A program made the position numbers and the translations under genes. Under the pieces are notes generated by a model that was not told where the DNA came from, ran no database searches, and was given only the letters and a program-made list of their open reading frames with translations. From Burkholderia sp. NRF60-BP8 (lineage in GTDB: Bacteria > Pseudomonadota > Gammaproteobacteria > Burkholderiales > Burkholderiaceae), in contig NZ_CP013373.1 in the NCBI RefSeq assembly GCF_001522585.2, positions 2,728,001 to 2,792,000 of the forward strand: a stretch of 64,000 bases of DNA, given 5' to 3'. The number at the start of each line of letters is the position of its first letter. The first letter of the stretch is position 1. Of the stretch, positions 8,979 through 17,508 are shown piece by piece.

Positions 8979-10370
8979 TCACAGCCAGCGTGCGTCGTCG
9001 GTGCCGAGCGGCACGGGCGGCCGCGCGAACGACGGCGGCGTCGCCGACAACCGCTCGGCCGGCCGCACGGTGTCGAGCACGCCGAACGGCGACGCGATGC
9101 GGTCGATCCGGTCCCGCACGTCGGCAAGCGCGAGATCGGGCGCGTGCAACCCGTCCGGCACGACGCCGAACGACTGCAGCCAGCGCCCCGTCTGCGCGAG
9201 CGACATCCGTACGTGCCAGCTTCCCCCTTCGCGCGCCCGCCGTGCGAGCGCGATCATCGCGCCGAACGCCGCGAGATACCCCGTTGCATGATCGAGCGCC
9301 TGGCACGGCAGATGGCGCGGCCCGCTCGCCTGCGCGGCCTGCTGCTCCTGCCACGCGATCCCGCTCGCCGACTGCACGAGGCTGTCGAACCCGCGCCGCG
9401 CCGCCCACGGTCCTGCATGCCCGTACGCCGACACCGACACGTAGACGATGCCGGGCCGCCGCGCCGCCAGCGCCTGCGGCGCGAAGCCGCGCGCCGCGAG
9501 CGCGCCGGGCCGGTACGACTGCAGAAACACGTCCGCATCGCGCGCCAGGGCGTGCAGCGTATCGACGCCCGCCGCGTCGCGCAGATCGATCCACGTCGAA
9601 CGCTTGCCGCGCCCGTTGTCGATCACGAGCGGCGCAATGTTCGGCAGGTGCGGACCGTTGACGAGCAGCGTCTGCGCGCCATGCGACGCCAGCGTGCGGC
9701 CCGCGACCGGCCCCGCGATGATGCGCGTGAGATCGAGCACGCGCACGCCCGCCAGCGGCTGGTCGGCGTCGCCGCGGCCGATCGGCTCGGCCGGCGCGTC
9801 GCCGATCCGCTCGATCTCGAACAGCGGCAGCGACGCGATCGCGCGCGCCTGCTCGTGAGCCGCCCATTCTTCAGGGGTTCTGATCAATGCCGCGCAGAGG
9901 CCGGCATCGGCCAGCGCCGTGTCGAGTGCCGCGCCGTCCCACGTACGGATCGCCGCGGCCACGTCGGCGGGCTGCGAGCCGCAGCCGAGCACGTCGAGAA
10001 TGCCGTGCAGGTGATGCGGAAAATTCGCATGCAGTTGAATCCAGCGTCCGTCGCCCGTCTCGAAGAAGCCGGTCACCGGATGGCGCAACTCCGGCGGCGG
10101 CCCGTCGTCCACGCGCAGGTAGCGTTCGCTGCGGAACGCCACGAGCGCGTCGCGCACCGACACGTCGACCGTTTGCGTCACGCCCGTTCGCAGCCGATGG
10201 CATTCGGCCGCCGCGAGCCCGGCTGCGGCGATCGTCGTGGCGGCAAGCGTGCCGACATGAAACGTCGACGGCAGCGCCGGGTCCTGCCCGGTCACGGTCG
10301 TCCGGGCCAGCGCGTCGCGCGCGCCGTCTGCGAGTTGCCAAAGATGCGCCAATGCGAATTCGGGTGTCAT
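8979..10370 (-). CDS. CaiB/BaiF-family CoA-transferase with a partial second lobe
   Basis: This 463-residue protein is of the class III (CaiB/BaiF, formyl-CoA transferase) CoA-transferase family. The usual N-terminal signature appears only at about residues 205-225 (LAGVRVLDLTRIIAGPVAG). The CoA-binding NGRGKRSTWIDLR stretch and the catalytic-Asp block ALDHATGYLAAFGAM (near residue 360) come after it. The first 190 residues look like the C-terminal half of another family member, so the protein appears to be one and a half copies fused. The substrate is unknown. No ribosome site precedes the start. It is divergent from the HTH-citrate synthase gene, which hints at acyl-CoA chemistry shared by the two. 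Confidence 0.85.
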   Translation of the reverse strand: MTPEFALAHLWQLADGARDALARTTVTGQDPALPSTFHVGTLAATTIAAAGLAAAECHRLRTGVTQTVDVSVRDALVAFRSERYLRVDDGPPPELRHPVTGFFETGDGRWIQLHANFPHHLHGILDVLGCGSQPADVAAAIRTWDGAALDTALADAGLCAALIRTPEEWAAHEQARAIASLPLFEIERIGDAPAEPIGRGDADQPLAGVRVLDLTRIIAGPVAGRTLASHGAQTLLVNGPHLPNIAPLVIDNGRGKRSTWIDLRDAAGVDTLHALARDADVFLQSYRPGALAARGFAPQALAARRPGIVYVSVSAYGHAGPWAARRGFDSLVQSASGIAWQEQQAAQASGPRHLPCQALDHATGYLAAFGAMIALARRAREGGSWHVRMSLAQTGRWLQSFGVVPDGLHAPDLALADVRDRIDRIASPFGVLDTVRPAERLSATPPSFARPPVPLGTDDARWL

Positions 10371-10427
10371 GGTGAAGGAGACGCCGTTGGGGAGACGGAA
10401 TCGAGTCTAGAATTCGCGACGGGCACG

Positions 10428-10451
10428 ATCAATCTTGATTGTGCGAATCAA
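10428..10451. promoter_or_regulatory. Nested palindromes in the CoA-transferase/citrate synthase promoter
   Basis: Two overlapping inverted repeats share an arm: ATCAA-TC-TTGAT (10428-10439) and TTGATT-GTGCG-AATCAA (10435-10451). They lie in the AT-richer middle of the 140-bp divergent intergenic region, where an operator for both genes would be expected. The neighbouring citrate synthase carries a MerR-like DNA-binding head, so autoregulation is possible. The site is seen; its use is inferred. Confidence 0.5.
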
Positions 10452-10510
10452 TACATAACGAATAGTTGTAGCGGACCCGCGTTTCATGCGCGGCGACAGG
10501 AGCGAGCGGC

Positions 10511-11743
10511 ATGACATCCGTCAGCGCACAGGAAGCCGCCGGCATGCTCGGCGTCAGCGTGAGCACCCTCTACGCATACGTGAGCCGCGGCCTGCTGCGC
10601 TCGCTGCCCGACGGCGCGACCAAGCGCCGCCGCTACGACGCGAACGAGGTGCGCCTGCTCGCGCGCCGCCGCGCCGACGCGAAGCGCGCGGGCGGCGTCG
10701 CCGAACGTTCGCTCGACTGGGGCGTGCCGGTATTGGAATCGCGCATCACGCAGATCGCCGACGGCCGCCTGCGGTACCGCGGCGCCGATGCGATCGCGCT
10801 GGCCGACGCTGCGACGCTCGAAGAAACGGCCGCGCGGCTGTGGGACTGTCCGCCCGCGCGGCTGGCCGCCACGTCGCTCGCATCGACCGGTTTCGATGCG
10901 GCGCAGTGGGACGACTGGGCGCGTCGCTGGGCGCATCTCGCACCGCTCGAACGGGCGCTGGTGCTGCTGCCGGCCGCGGCCGCATCGCTGCCGCGCCTAT
11001 GGGCGCAGGGGCGCAACGCGCAGCTCGATTCCGCGGCGCTGCTGCTGCGCGTCGCGACGGCCGCGCTCGCCGGCATCGCGCCGGGCGACGCACCCGTGCA
11101 CCGCCAGCTCGCGGCCGCGTGGCGCGTGCGGCGGCGCGACGAAGCCGACCTGCTGCGGCGTGCGCTCGTGCTGTGCGCCGATCACGAACTGAATCCGTCG
11201 ACCTTCGCGGTGCGCTGCATCGCATCGACCGGCACCCATCTGTTCGGCGCGATCTCGGGCGGGCTCGCGGCGCTGTCGGGGCCGCGCCACGGCGGCGAGA
11301 CGTTCCGCGCCGGCACGCTGCTCGACGAAGCCGCCCGCGCCGCCGATCTCGATCGCTACCTCGCGCTGCGGCTGGCGCACGACGAACGCGCGGACGGCGG
11401 GCGCACGGCCCTGTCCGGCTTCGCGCACCCGCTGTACCCCGACGGCGACCCGCGCGCGCGGGCGCTCCTCGATGCGCTGCACGCGGCGACACCCGAGCGG
11501 CCGGCGCTGCGCAGGGCGCGCGCGCTCGCTTCGCGCGTCGAAGCGGCGACGGGCCTGCGGCCGACGATCGATTTCGCGCTCGCGGTGCTGGAGCGCACGC
11601 TCGCGCTGCCCGACGGCGCGGCGTTCACGCTGTTCGCGGCCGGCCGCACGGCCGGCTGGATCGCGCATGCGCTCGAACAGTACGCGGACGCGAAGCTGAT
11701 CCGGCCGCGGGCGCGCTACGTCGGCAGCGACGCGGCCGCGTGA
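10511..11743 (+). CDS. Citrate synthase-family enzyme with N-terminal helix-turn-helix
   Basis: This is a 410-residue fusion. Residues 1-50 form a MerR/excisionase-like helix-turn-helix (QEAAGMLGVSVSTLYAYVSR, then KRRRYDANEVRLL). From about residue 65 the citrate synthase fold begins. Active-site blocks are visible: DHELNPST (near 225, first His), GPRHGG (near 257), GFAHPLYPDGDPRA (near 303) and the Asp in RPTIDFALAVL (near 352). The canonical GFGHRVY has Pro in place of Arg, which may change substrate binding. AGGAG at 10498-10502 fixes the start. It is not the main TCA enzyme gene; it sits alone, divergent from a CoA-transferase. The substrate may be another acyl-CoA or 2-oxoacid. Confidence 0.87.
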   Translation: MTSVSAQEAAGMLGVSVSTLYAYVSRGLLRSLPDGATKRRRYDANEVRLLARRRADAKRAGGVAERSLDWGVPVLESRITQIADGRLRYRGADAIALADAATLEETAARLWDCPPARLAATSLASTGFDAAQWDDWARRWAHLAPLERALVLLPAAAASLPRLWAQGRNAQLDSAALLLRVATAALAGIAPGDAPVHRQLAAAWRVRRRDEADLLRRALVLCADHELNPSTFAVRCIASTGTHLFGAISGGLAALSGPRHGGETFRAGTLLDEAARAADLDRYLALRLAHDERADGGRTALSGFAHPLYPDGDPRARALLDALHAATPERPALRRARALASRVEAATGLRPTIDFALAVLERTLALPDGAAFTLFAAGRTAGWIAHALEQYADAKLIRPRARYVGSDAAA

Positions 11744-12039
11744 CGCCGGCCGCCGCGCCATGCGGCGAACGGGCGCCACCATGCCGGCGCGCGGCGCTCG
11801 GCCGGCGCCGGGAGCGGGCCGAACGCGAACGTCGCGCCGCGCGGCCCGGCGCTGACCCACGCGCGCGTGCCGGGCAGCAACGTCAGCGATGCGCCCGCAC
11901 CCAGCCAGTGATCGTCGGGCCGGCCCTCGACGGTCACCCACACGTCGCCTGCGGCCACCTCGAGCAGCGTGCGATCGACGATCCGCCACCGTCCGGCCGG
12001 CTCGTCGCCGTCCATCACGTAAAGTCGCAGTTCGCGCAT
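11716..12039 (-). CDS. DUF2917 family protein
   Basis: This is a 107-residue protein matching the DUF2917 pattern: a short cupin-like beta domain (DRTLLEVAAGDVWVTVEG, then HWLGAGASLTLLPG), followed by a basic, Trp-rich tail. AGGAGG sits 5 nt before the ATG at 12039, which fixes the start well inside a longer open frame. Its 3' end overlaps the end of the convergent citrate synthase gene by 28 bp. The function of the family is not known; the LPG-type beta core suggests ligand binding rather than catalysis. Confidence 0.82.
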   Translation of the reverse strand: MRELRLYVMDGDEPAGRWRIVDRTLLEVAAGDVWVTVEGRPDDHWLGAGASLTLLPGTRAWVSAGPRGATFAFGPLPAPAERRAPAWWRPFAAWRGGRRHAAASLPT

Positions 12040-12265
12040 GGCAGCCTCCTGGTCGCACGGGGTCGATGCCGCCAGTATTTCGGATAGCGGCGGCACACGG
12101 ACAGATACGGCCGCAGACGCTTTCGGCTGAACTGTACTGGCCGCCCGACGGAGACAGGCACCCGGCGGCCGAGCCGGGCGGGCCGCCCGACACAGCACCC
12201 CGAACTGCACGGCGCGGCGGCTTTCCCTACAATGTCGGCTGTCCCGCGCCACCGTCCCCGCCGTC

Positions 12266-13702
12266 ATGTTCCAACGCCCGCCCGCCGCCGCTCCCGGCGA
12301 AAAGAACCTCACCGTGATGCTCTGGCTCGTTGCGACGGGCTTCTTCATGCAGACGCTCGACGCGACGATCGTCAACACGGCGCTGCCGTCGATGGCCGCG
12401 AGCCTCGGTGAATCGCCGCTGCGGATGCAATCGGTCGTGATCGCGTACTCGCTGACGATGGCGGTGATGATCCCCGTGTCGGGCTGGCTTGCCGACACGT
12501 TCGGCACGCGGCGCGTGTTCTTCAGCGCGATCCTGGTGTTCTCGCTCGGCTCGCTGCTGTGCGCGAACGCCCATACGCTGACGCAGCTCGTCGCGTTCCG
12601 CGTCGTGCAGGGTGTCGGCGGCGCGATGCTCCTGCCGGTCGGGCGGCTCGCGGTGCTGCGCACGTTCCCCGCCGAGCGCTACCTGCCCGCGCTGTCGTTC
12701 GTCGCGATTCCGGGGCTGATCGGCCCGTTGATCGGGCCGACGCTCGGCGGCTGGCTCGTGAAGATCGCGTCGTGGCACTGGATCTTCCTGATCAACGTGC
12801 CGGTCGGCGTCGCGGGCTGCATCGCGACCTTCTATTCGATGCCCGATTCGCGCAACCCGGCCGCCGGCCGCTTCGACCTGAAGGGCTATCTGCTGCTGAC
12901 GATCGGGATGGTCGCGATCTCGCTGTCGCTCGACGGGCTCGCCGATCTCGGCATGCAGCACGCGGCCGTGCTGGTGCTGCTGATCCTGAGCCTCGCATGC
13001 TTCGTCGCGTACGGGCTGTACGCGGTGCGCGCGCCGCAGCCGATCTTCTCGCTGGAGTTGTTCAAGATCCACACGTTCAGCGTCGGGCTGCTCGGCAACC
13101 TGTTCGCGCGGATCGGCAGCGGCGCGATGCCGTACCTGATCCCGCTGCTGCTGCAGGTGAGCCTCGGCTACTCGGCGTTCGAGGCCGGGCTGATGATGCT
13201 GCCGGTCGCGGCGGCCGGCATGTTCTCGAAGCGGATCATCACGCGCCTGATCACGCGGCACGGCTACCGCAAGGTACTGCTCGCGAACACGATCATGGTC
13301 GGCGTGATGATGGCGAGCTTCGCGCTGATGCGCGACACGGTGCCGGTGTGGGTGAAGGTCGTGCATCTCGCGCTGTTCGGCGGCTTCAACTCGATGCAGT
13401 TCACCGCGATGAACACGCTGACGCTGAAGGATCTCGGCACCGGCGGCGCGAGCAGCGGCAACAGCCTGTTCTCGCTCGTGCAGATGCTGTCGATGAGCCT
13501 CGGCGTCACGGTCGCCGGCGCGCTGCTCGCGACGTTCACCGGCATGCTGCGCACCGTAACGCCGAGCAACACGCTGCCGGCGTTCCATGCGACGTTCATC
13601 TGCGTCGGGATCATCACGGCCGCGTCCGCGTGGATCTTCGCGCAGCTCGCGCCCGAGATCCGCAGCACCGCGCGCAAGACCGACCCGTCCGAGCGCGCGT
13701 GA
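12266..13702 (+). CDS. MFS multidrug-type exporter (DHA2, MdtD/EmrB-like)
   Basis: This is a 478-residue inner-membrane protein of the major facilitator superfamily, drug:H+ antiporter-2 branch. The N-terminal block MQTLDATIVNTALPSMA is typical (motif D1). DTFGTRRVF is motif A, and IPGLIGPLIGPTLGGWLV is the antiporter motif C region. About 14 hydrophobic segments can be counted. It resembles MdtD of E. coli, but no RND pump or two-component genes are next to it, so the substrate is open. It stands alone, divergent from the DUF2917 gene across 226 bp. Confidence 0.9.
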   Translation: MFQRPPAAAPGEKNLTVMLWLVATGFFMQTLDATIVNTALPSMAASLGESPLRMQSVVIAYSLTMAVMIPVSGWLADTFGTRRVFFSAILVFSLGSLLCANAHTLTQLVAFRVVQGVGGAMLLPVGRLAVLRTFPAERYLPALSFVAIPGLIGPLIGPTLGGWLVKIASWHWIFLINVPVGVAGCIATFYSMPDSRNPAAGRFDLKGYLLLTIGMVAISLSLDGLADLGMQHAAVLVLLILSLACFVAYGLYAVRAPQPIFSLELFKIHTFSVGLLGNLFARIGSGAMPYLIPLLLQVSLGYSAFEAGLMMLPVAAAGMFSKRIITRLITRHGYRKVLLANTIMVGVMMASFALMRDTVPVWVKVVHLALFGGFNSMQFTAMNTLTLKDLGTGGASSGNSLFSLVQMLSMSLGVTVAGALLATFTGMLRTVTPSNTLPAFHATFICVGIITAASAWIFAQLAPEIRSTARKTDPSERA

Positions 13703-13870
13703 CGCGCGGCGCGCGCCGAATCGGGCTCGCGCGCACCATCGCGGTGCAACGCGGCCGGGCACGCGTGCGCGTACCGGCCGCGAATGGCGGCCGCGCGCGG
13801 CGCGCTGCCGTGCATGCTTCTTGCTCGCCTATTCTGTAGGTAAACTGGCAGTCTTCCTTCGGCCGACATC

Positions 13871-15145
13871 ATGAGCATGATCGAAATCGATCCCCCCGGC
13901 TTTCAGCCGCCCCGCCCGGTCGCCGGCGACGACGGGAACCGGCGCACCGTGCTGTACGGCGGCTACACCGTGTTCAGCGTGTTCCAGCCCGTTTTCTCGG
14001 TGTCGCACCGGCGCGCGATCGGCTATCACGCGTCGCTGCGCGCGCACGACGAGGAAAGCCGCCAGGTGGCGTCGCACGAGGTATTCACGCAGGCGGCGCG
14101 GCGCGGCGACCTGCTGGAGCTCGGCCGGCTCGCCGAATCGTTGCACCTCGGTAACTTCCACGCGTTCGACAGCCACGACGAATGGCTCTTCCTGAGCCTG
14201 CATCCGGCCGCGCTGATGGACACCATCTACGGCGACGCGCTGCTCGCGAACCTGAAGGCGCTCGGGCTGCCGCCGCACCGCGTGGTGCTCGAGGTGCCCG
14301 AGCAGGCCGGCGGCGAGACGCCGCGCTATGCGGCGATCATCGACGGGCTGCGCAAGGCCGGCTTCCTGATCGCCCTCGTCGGCTTCGGCGCGAAGCACTC
14401 GAACATCGATCGCGTGTGGCATTTGCATCCGGACATCGTCACGCTCGACCGCGGCATCCTCGCGCAGGCGAGCGAGCACTCGCACCTCGAACGCGTGCTG
14501 CCGGGGCTCGTGTCGCTGCTGCACGAATCCGGCCAGCTCGTGCTGATGGGCGGGCTCGCGACCGAACGCGACGCGCTGATCGCGCTCGAATGCGACGTCG
14601 ATTTCGTGCAGGGCCAGTACTTCGCGGGGCCGAGCGTCGATCCCGTGCAGCCGCAGGCCGCCGCGGGCTGCATGGACACGCTGTCGGCCGCGCTGCGGCT
14701 GCGCGTCGCGCAGCGCGAGCGCACGCAGGCGGAACGGCTCGCGCCGTACGTCGCCGCGCTCGAGGAAGCGAGCCGCAAGCTCGGCGCGGGCGAATCGCTC
14801 ACCGACGCCGCCGCCGCCGTGCTCGGGCTGCCCGAGACCGCGCGCTGCTTCCTGCTCGACGCGTCGGGCCGCCAGATCGGCGACAACGTGCTCGCGCGCG
14901 GCAGCGTGTCGCAACGCGCGAAGCGCTTCCGGCCGCTGCTGCATTCCGAAGGCGCGAGCTGGGAACGCCGCCCGTATTTCATCGACGCGATGCGCGCGCC
15001 GGGCGGGGTGCACCTGACGGCGCCCTACCTGTCGATCAACGAGGCGCACCTGTGCGTGACCGCGTCGATCGCCGCACCGGCCGCGACGGGCATGCAGGTG
15101 CTCTGCGTCGACATCAACTGGGAAGCGGCGCTCAGCCGCGAATGA
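13871..15145 (+). CDS. Degenerate EAL-domain protein with C-terminal sensor-like domain
   Basis: This is a 424-residue protein whose residues 37-265 follow the EAL (c-di-GMP phosphodiesterase) fold from FQPVF to VQGQYFAGP. Key residues are lost: the EAL triplet itself is replaced (GYHASLR at 51-57), the metal-binding DDFG is VGFG (170-173), and the Lys of the DxxKID strand is Thr (DIVTLDR). LEVPE keeps both Glu of the second motif. The C-terminal 150 residues resemble the PAS-like domain that follows EAL in YkuI-type proteins. No transmembrane segments are seen. It is probably a catalytically dead c-di-GMP receptor or protein adaptor; this is inference from the missing residues. Confidence 0.85.
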   Translation: MSMIEIDPPGFQPPRPVAGDDGNRRTVLYGGYTVFSVFQPVFSVSHRRAIGYHASLRAHDEESRQVASHEVFTQAARRGDLLELGRLAESLHLGNFHAFDSHDEWLFLSLHPAALMDTIYGDALLANLKALGLPPHRVVLEVPEQAGGETPRYAAIIDGLRKAGFLIALVGFGAKHSNIDRVWHLHPDIVTLDRGILAQASEHSHLERVLPGLVSLLHESGQLVLMGGLATERDALIALECDVDFVQGQYFAGPSVDPVQPQAAAGCMDTLSAALRLRVAQRERTQAERLAPYVAALEEASRKLGAGESLTDAAAAVLGLPETARCFLLDASGRQIGDNVLARGSVSQRAKRFRPLLHSEGASWERRPYFIDAMRAPGGVHLTAPYLSINEAHLCVTASIAAPAATGMQVLCVDINWEAALSRE

Positions 15146-15163
15146 GCCCGATGGCGGCCGCGT

Positions 15164-15769
15164 TCACGCGTCGCCGCCGGCCTTGCGCACGATCAGCCGG
15201 TGCACGCGCTTGCTGGACGACGCGCTGACGACCTCGTGTTCGTCGATCACGTGCACGCCGGCGCCCAGCGCCGCACGCATCCGCGCCGAGTCGAGCGGCG
15301 TATAGAGGCGGCCGCGCTCGTCGCGCAACACGCCGTTTCCGGCCACCCGCCAGCTCAGGTACAACGTGCCGCCCGGCATCAGCAGATCGGCCAGCCGCGC
15401 GGCGGCCGCCGCCGCGTCCGCCTGTTCGAGATGCATGACGACCGTTTCGCACAGCACGTTGCGAAACGCGCCGGACGGCACGCCGGCCAGCGCCGGCAGC
15501 GCGGCCAACTCGAACACCAGACCCGGATGGTGCCGTCGCGCCTCGTCGAGCAGCGCGGCGCTCGCGTCGTAGCCGCGCACGTCGAACCCGCGCGACGCGA
15601 GCCAGGCCGTGTCGCGCCCCGCGCCGCAGCCGACGTCAGCGGTCAGCCCCGGCGAGAAATGCTGTTCGAGCAGCGCGTACATGTCGTCGGGCGCCGCCTG
15701 GTCGAGCCAGTCCTGCGCGTATTGCGCGGCATGGGCGTCGTAGGCATCGAGAGTCGGGCGATCCACCAT
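15164..15769 (-). CDS. Class I SAM-dependent methyltransferase
   Basis: This is a 201-residue soluble methyltransferase. The SAM-binding motif I is clear (TADVGCGAGRDTAWLASRG, about residues 43-61), and the acidic end of strand 2 is VRGYDAS. The post-motif region CETVVMHLEQ and the LLMPGGTLYLSW strand-4/5 segment follow the usual order. The N-terminal YDAHAAQYAQDW is the helical cap seen in small-molecule methyltransferases of the Methyltransf_11/25 group. The substrate cannot be told. It is convergent with the EAL-like gene (18-bp gap). Confidence 0.88.
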   Translation of the reverse strand: MVDRPTLDAYDAHAAQYAQDWLDQAAPDDMYALLEQHFSPGLTADVGCGAGRDTAWLASRGFDVRGYDASAALLDEARRHHPGLVFELAALPALAGVPSGAFRNVLCETVVMHLEQADAAAAAARLADLLMPGGTLYLSWRVAGNGVLRDERGRLYTPLDSARMRAALGAGVHVIDEHEVVSASSSKRVHRLIVRKAGGDA

Positions 15770-15860
15770 GGCGATTGCTCCGCAAAAGCGTCGGATGACG
15801 CACTCCGCATCTTAGCCGTTGCGCACGGACCGCGCCGGCAGCGAATGGGGCGACGCCGGC

Positions 15861-16916
15861 CTACGCGGCCGGCACGCGGCCCGCGCGCGGCGCCTGCGCG
15901 GACAGGTCGGCCCACAGTGCATCGCCGCGCCACGCCGGGCGCGCCGCCGCGCTTTCCGCGTCGTGGACGAGCGCGCAGAGTCGCGCATTGACCGGCGCCG
16001 GCGCACCGAAGCGGCCGGCCAGCCGCACGATTTCACCGTTGATCCAGTCGACTTCGGTCGCGCGGCCGGCCGCGAGATCGTCGGACATCGACGACCGCGC
16101 CAACGGATCGATCGCGAGCATCCGGCCGCCGAGCACGCGAAACGCCGCATCGGGCAGATCGAGCACGGCCGGAATCCATGCAGCCGGCAACGGCGTCAGC
16201 CGCTCCGGCCGGATCGCGGCCCGCGCCAGCCAGTGCAGCGCCTCGCGCTGGGCCAATGCGACGCAGCGCCGGTACGGGCGTTGCGCGAGTTCGTCGCGCA
16301 GCGGCAGGTTCGCGAGCGCGTTGATCGCGTTGTTCAGGTTGAGCAGCAGCTTCGCCCACTGCACGGCGCGCATGTCGCGATGCAGCACGAGCGACAATCC
16401 GGCGCGCGCGAACATGCTGGCGAACGGCTGCAGCGCCGGCGCCGCGTCGGCCGCGAGCGTGCCGGCCGAACCCTGGTGAAACGCGCCGGGCCCGCGCTCG
16501 ATCACGTTGAACGGCACCATGCCGGCCAGCACGGTCGCTTGCGGCAACGCGTCGCGCAGCGTGCCGGCGTGGTGCAGGCCGTTCTGGAAGCTGATCACGA
16601 TCGTGCCGGGCCGCAGCACGCCGGTCAGTTGCGCGGCGGCCTCGCGCGTGGCGGCAGACTTCACCGTGACGAGCACGAGCCGCGCGTCGGCCGCCGCAGC
16701 CGGATCGGTCGCGAATCCGACATCTGCCGGCGCGAGCGCCGCGCGATAGCCGCGCCGATCGGTCAGCGTGAGCCCGTGTCGACGAATCGCGTCGCCGATC
16801 CGTGCACGGCCGACGAGCGTCACGTTCGCGCCGGCCGCCGCAAGGCGGCCGCCGAGATAGCAGCCGACCGCGCCTGCGCCGAACACGCAGACCGGCCCGG
16901 CCGGCCCGTCAGACAT
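15861..16916 (-). CDS. Ketopantoate reductase family protein (PanE/ApbA-like)
   Basis: This is a 351-residue NADP-dependent 2-dehydropantoate 2-reductase-family enzyme. The Rossmann motif GAGAVGCYLGGRLAAAG is at the N-terminus. The catalytic Lys lies in the helical domain (WAKLLLNLNNAINAL), ISFQNGLHH carries the conserved Asn, and the substrate-binding RATEVDWINGEIV is intact. Ketopantoate reduction feeds pantothenate and CoA synthesis, but many bacteria keep several paralogues with other 2-oxoacid substrates. A second family member lies at 56725-57669 in this window. The start overlaps the upstream Mpo1-like gene by 8 bp, so the two are co-transcribed. Confidence 0.87.
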   Translation of the reverse strand: MSDGPAGPVCVFGAGAVGCYLGGRLAAAGANVTLVGRARIGDAIRRHGLTLTDRRGYRAALAPADVGFATDPAAAADARLVLVTVKSAATREAAAQLTGVLRPGTIVISFQNGLHHAGTLRDALPQATVLAGMVPFNVIERGPGAFHQGSAGTLAADAAPALQPFASMFARAGLSLVLHRDMRAVQWAKLLLNLNNAINALANLPLRDELAQRPYRRCVALAQREALHWLARAAIRPERLTPLPAAWIPAVLDLPDAAFRVLGGRMLAIDPLARSSMSDDLAAGRATEVDWINGEIVRLAGRFGAPAPVNARLCALVHDAESAAARPAWRGDALWADLSAQAPRAGRVPAA

Positions 16917-17433
16917 GCGAATGCGCGCCGCCGTGCACCGGGCCCGCGCGCCGCTCGACTTCGCGGCGCACGTCGCCGCGCAGCCCCGCGAAGAATGCGA
17001 TCTCGGCGACGACGAACAGCGGCCCGACGATCAGACCGACCAGATCGTCGACGAACGCGGGTTTGCGGCCTTCGAACCAATGCCCGACGAACTGCACGAT
17101 CCAGCCGACCACGAACGCGCCGACGCCGATCGCGAGCCATTGCGCGGTCGGCAGCAGCGCCAGCGCCTGCGCGGCCCACAGGCCGAGCGCGAGCAGCACG
17201 GTCATCACGATCCCGAACCGCAGGTCGAGACGCAGGTAGAACGCCGCGGACACGACGGCGAGCAGCAACGCCGGCGACAACGCAATGCCGGCCGGCGCGC
17301 CGATCGCCGGCCGCGACAGCAACACCTCGACCGCGAACACGATCATCGGGATGCCGACCAGATGCGTCGCGATGTTGCGCGCGTCGCGATGGTAGGCCGC
17401 ATACTGGGAAAGATGGTCTTCGAGGGTTTTCAT
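16909..17433 (-). CDS. Mpo1-like (DUF962) membrane protein
   Basis: This is a 174-residue integral membrane protein of the DUF962/Mpo1 family. The characteristic YHRDARNIATHLVGIPM block near the N-terminus and GHWFEGRKPAF near residue 125 carry the conserved His residues. In yeast Mpo1 these bind Fe2+ for dioxygenation of 2-hydroxy fatty acids. Four to five hydrophobic segments are seen. AGGAG 6 nt before the ATG at 17433 fixes the start. It leads a two-gene unit with the ketopantoate reductase-like gene. The fatty-acid alpha-oxidation role is established for the yeast protein; for this bacterial one it is inference. Confidence 0.85.
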   Translation of the reverse strand: MKTLEDHLSQYAAYHRDARNIATHLVGIPMIVFAVEVLLSRPAIGAPAGIALSPALLLAVVSAAFYLRLDLRFGIVMTVLLALGLWAAQALALLPTAQWLAIGVGAFVVGWIVQFVGHWFEGRKPAFVDDLVGLIVGPLFVVAEIAFFAGLRGDVRREVERRAGPVHGGAHSHV

Positions 17434-17508
17434 GGCGTCTCCTGATCGGTTATCGAGCGCTATGATGCGCGTCACGCCCGAGAACCTCTGTCAGCTACCC
17501 GACATCGC

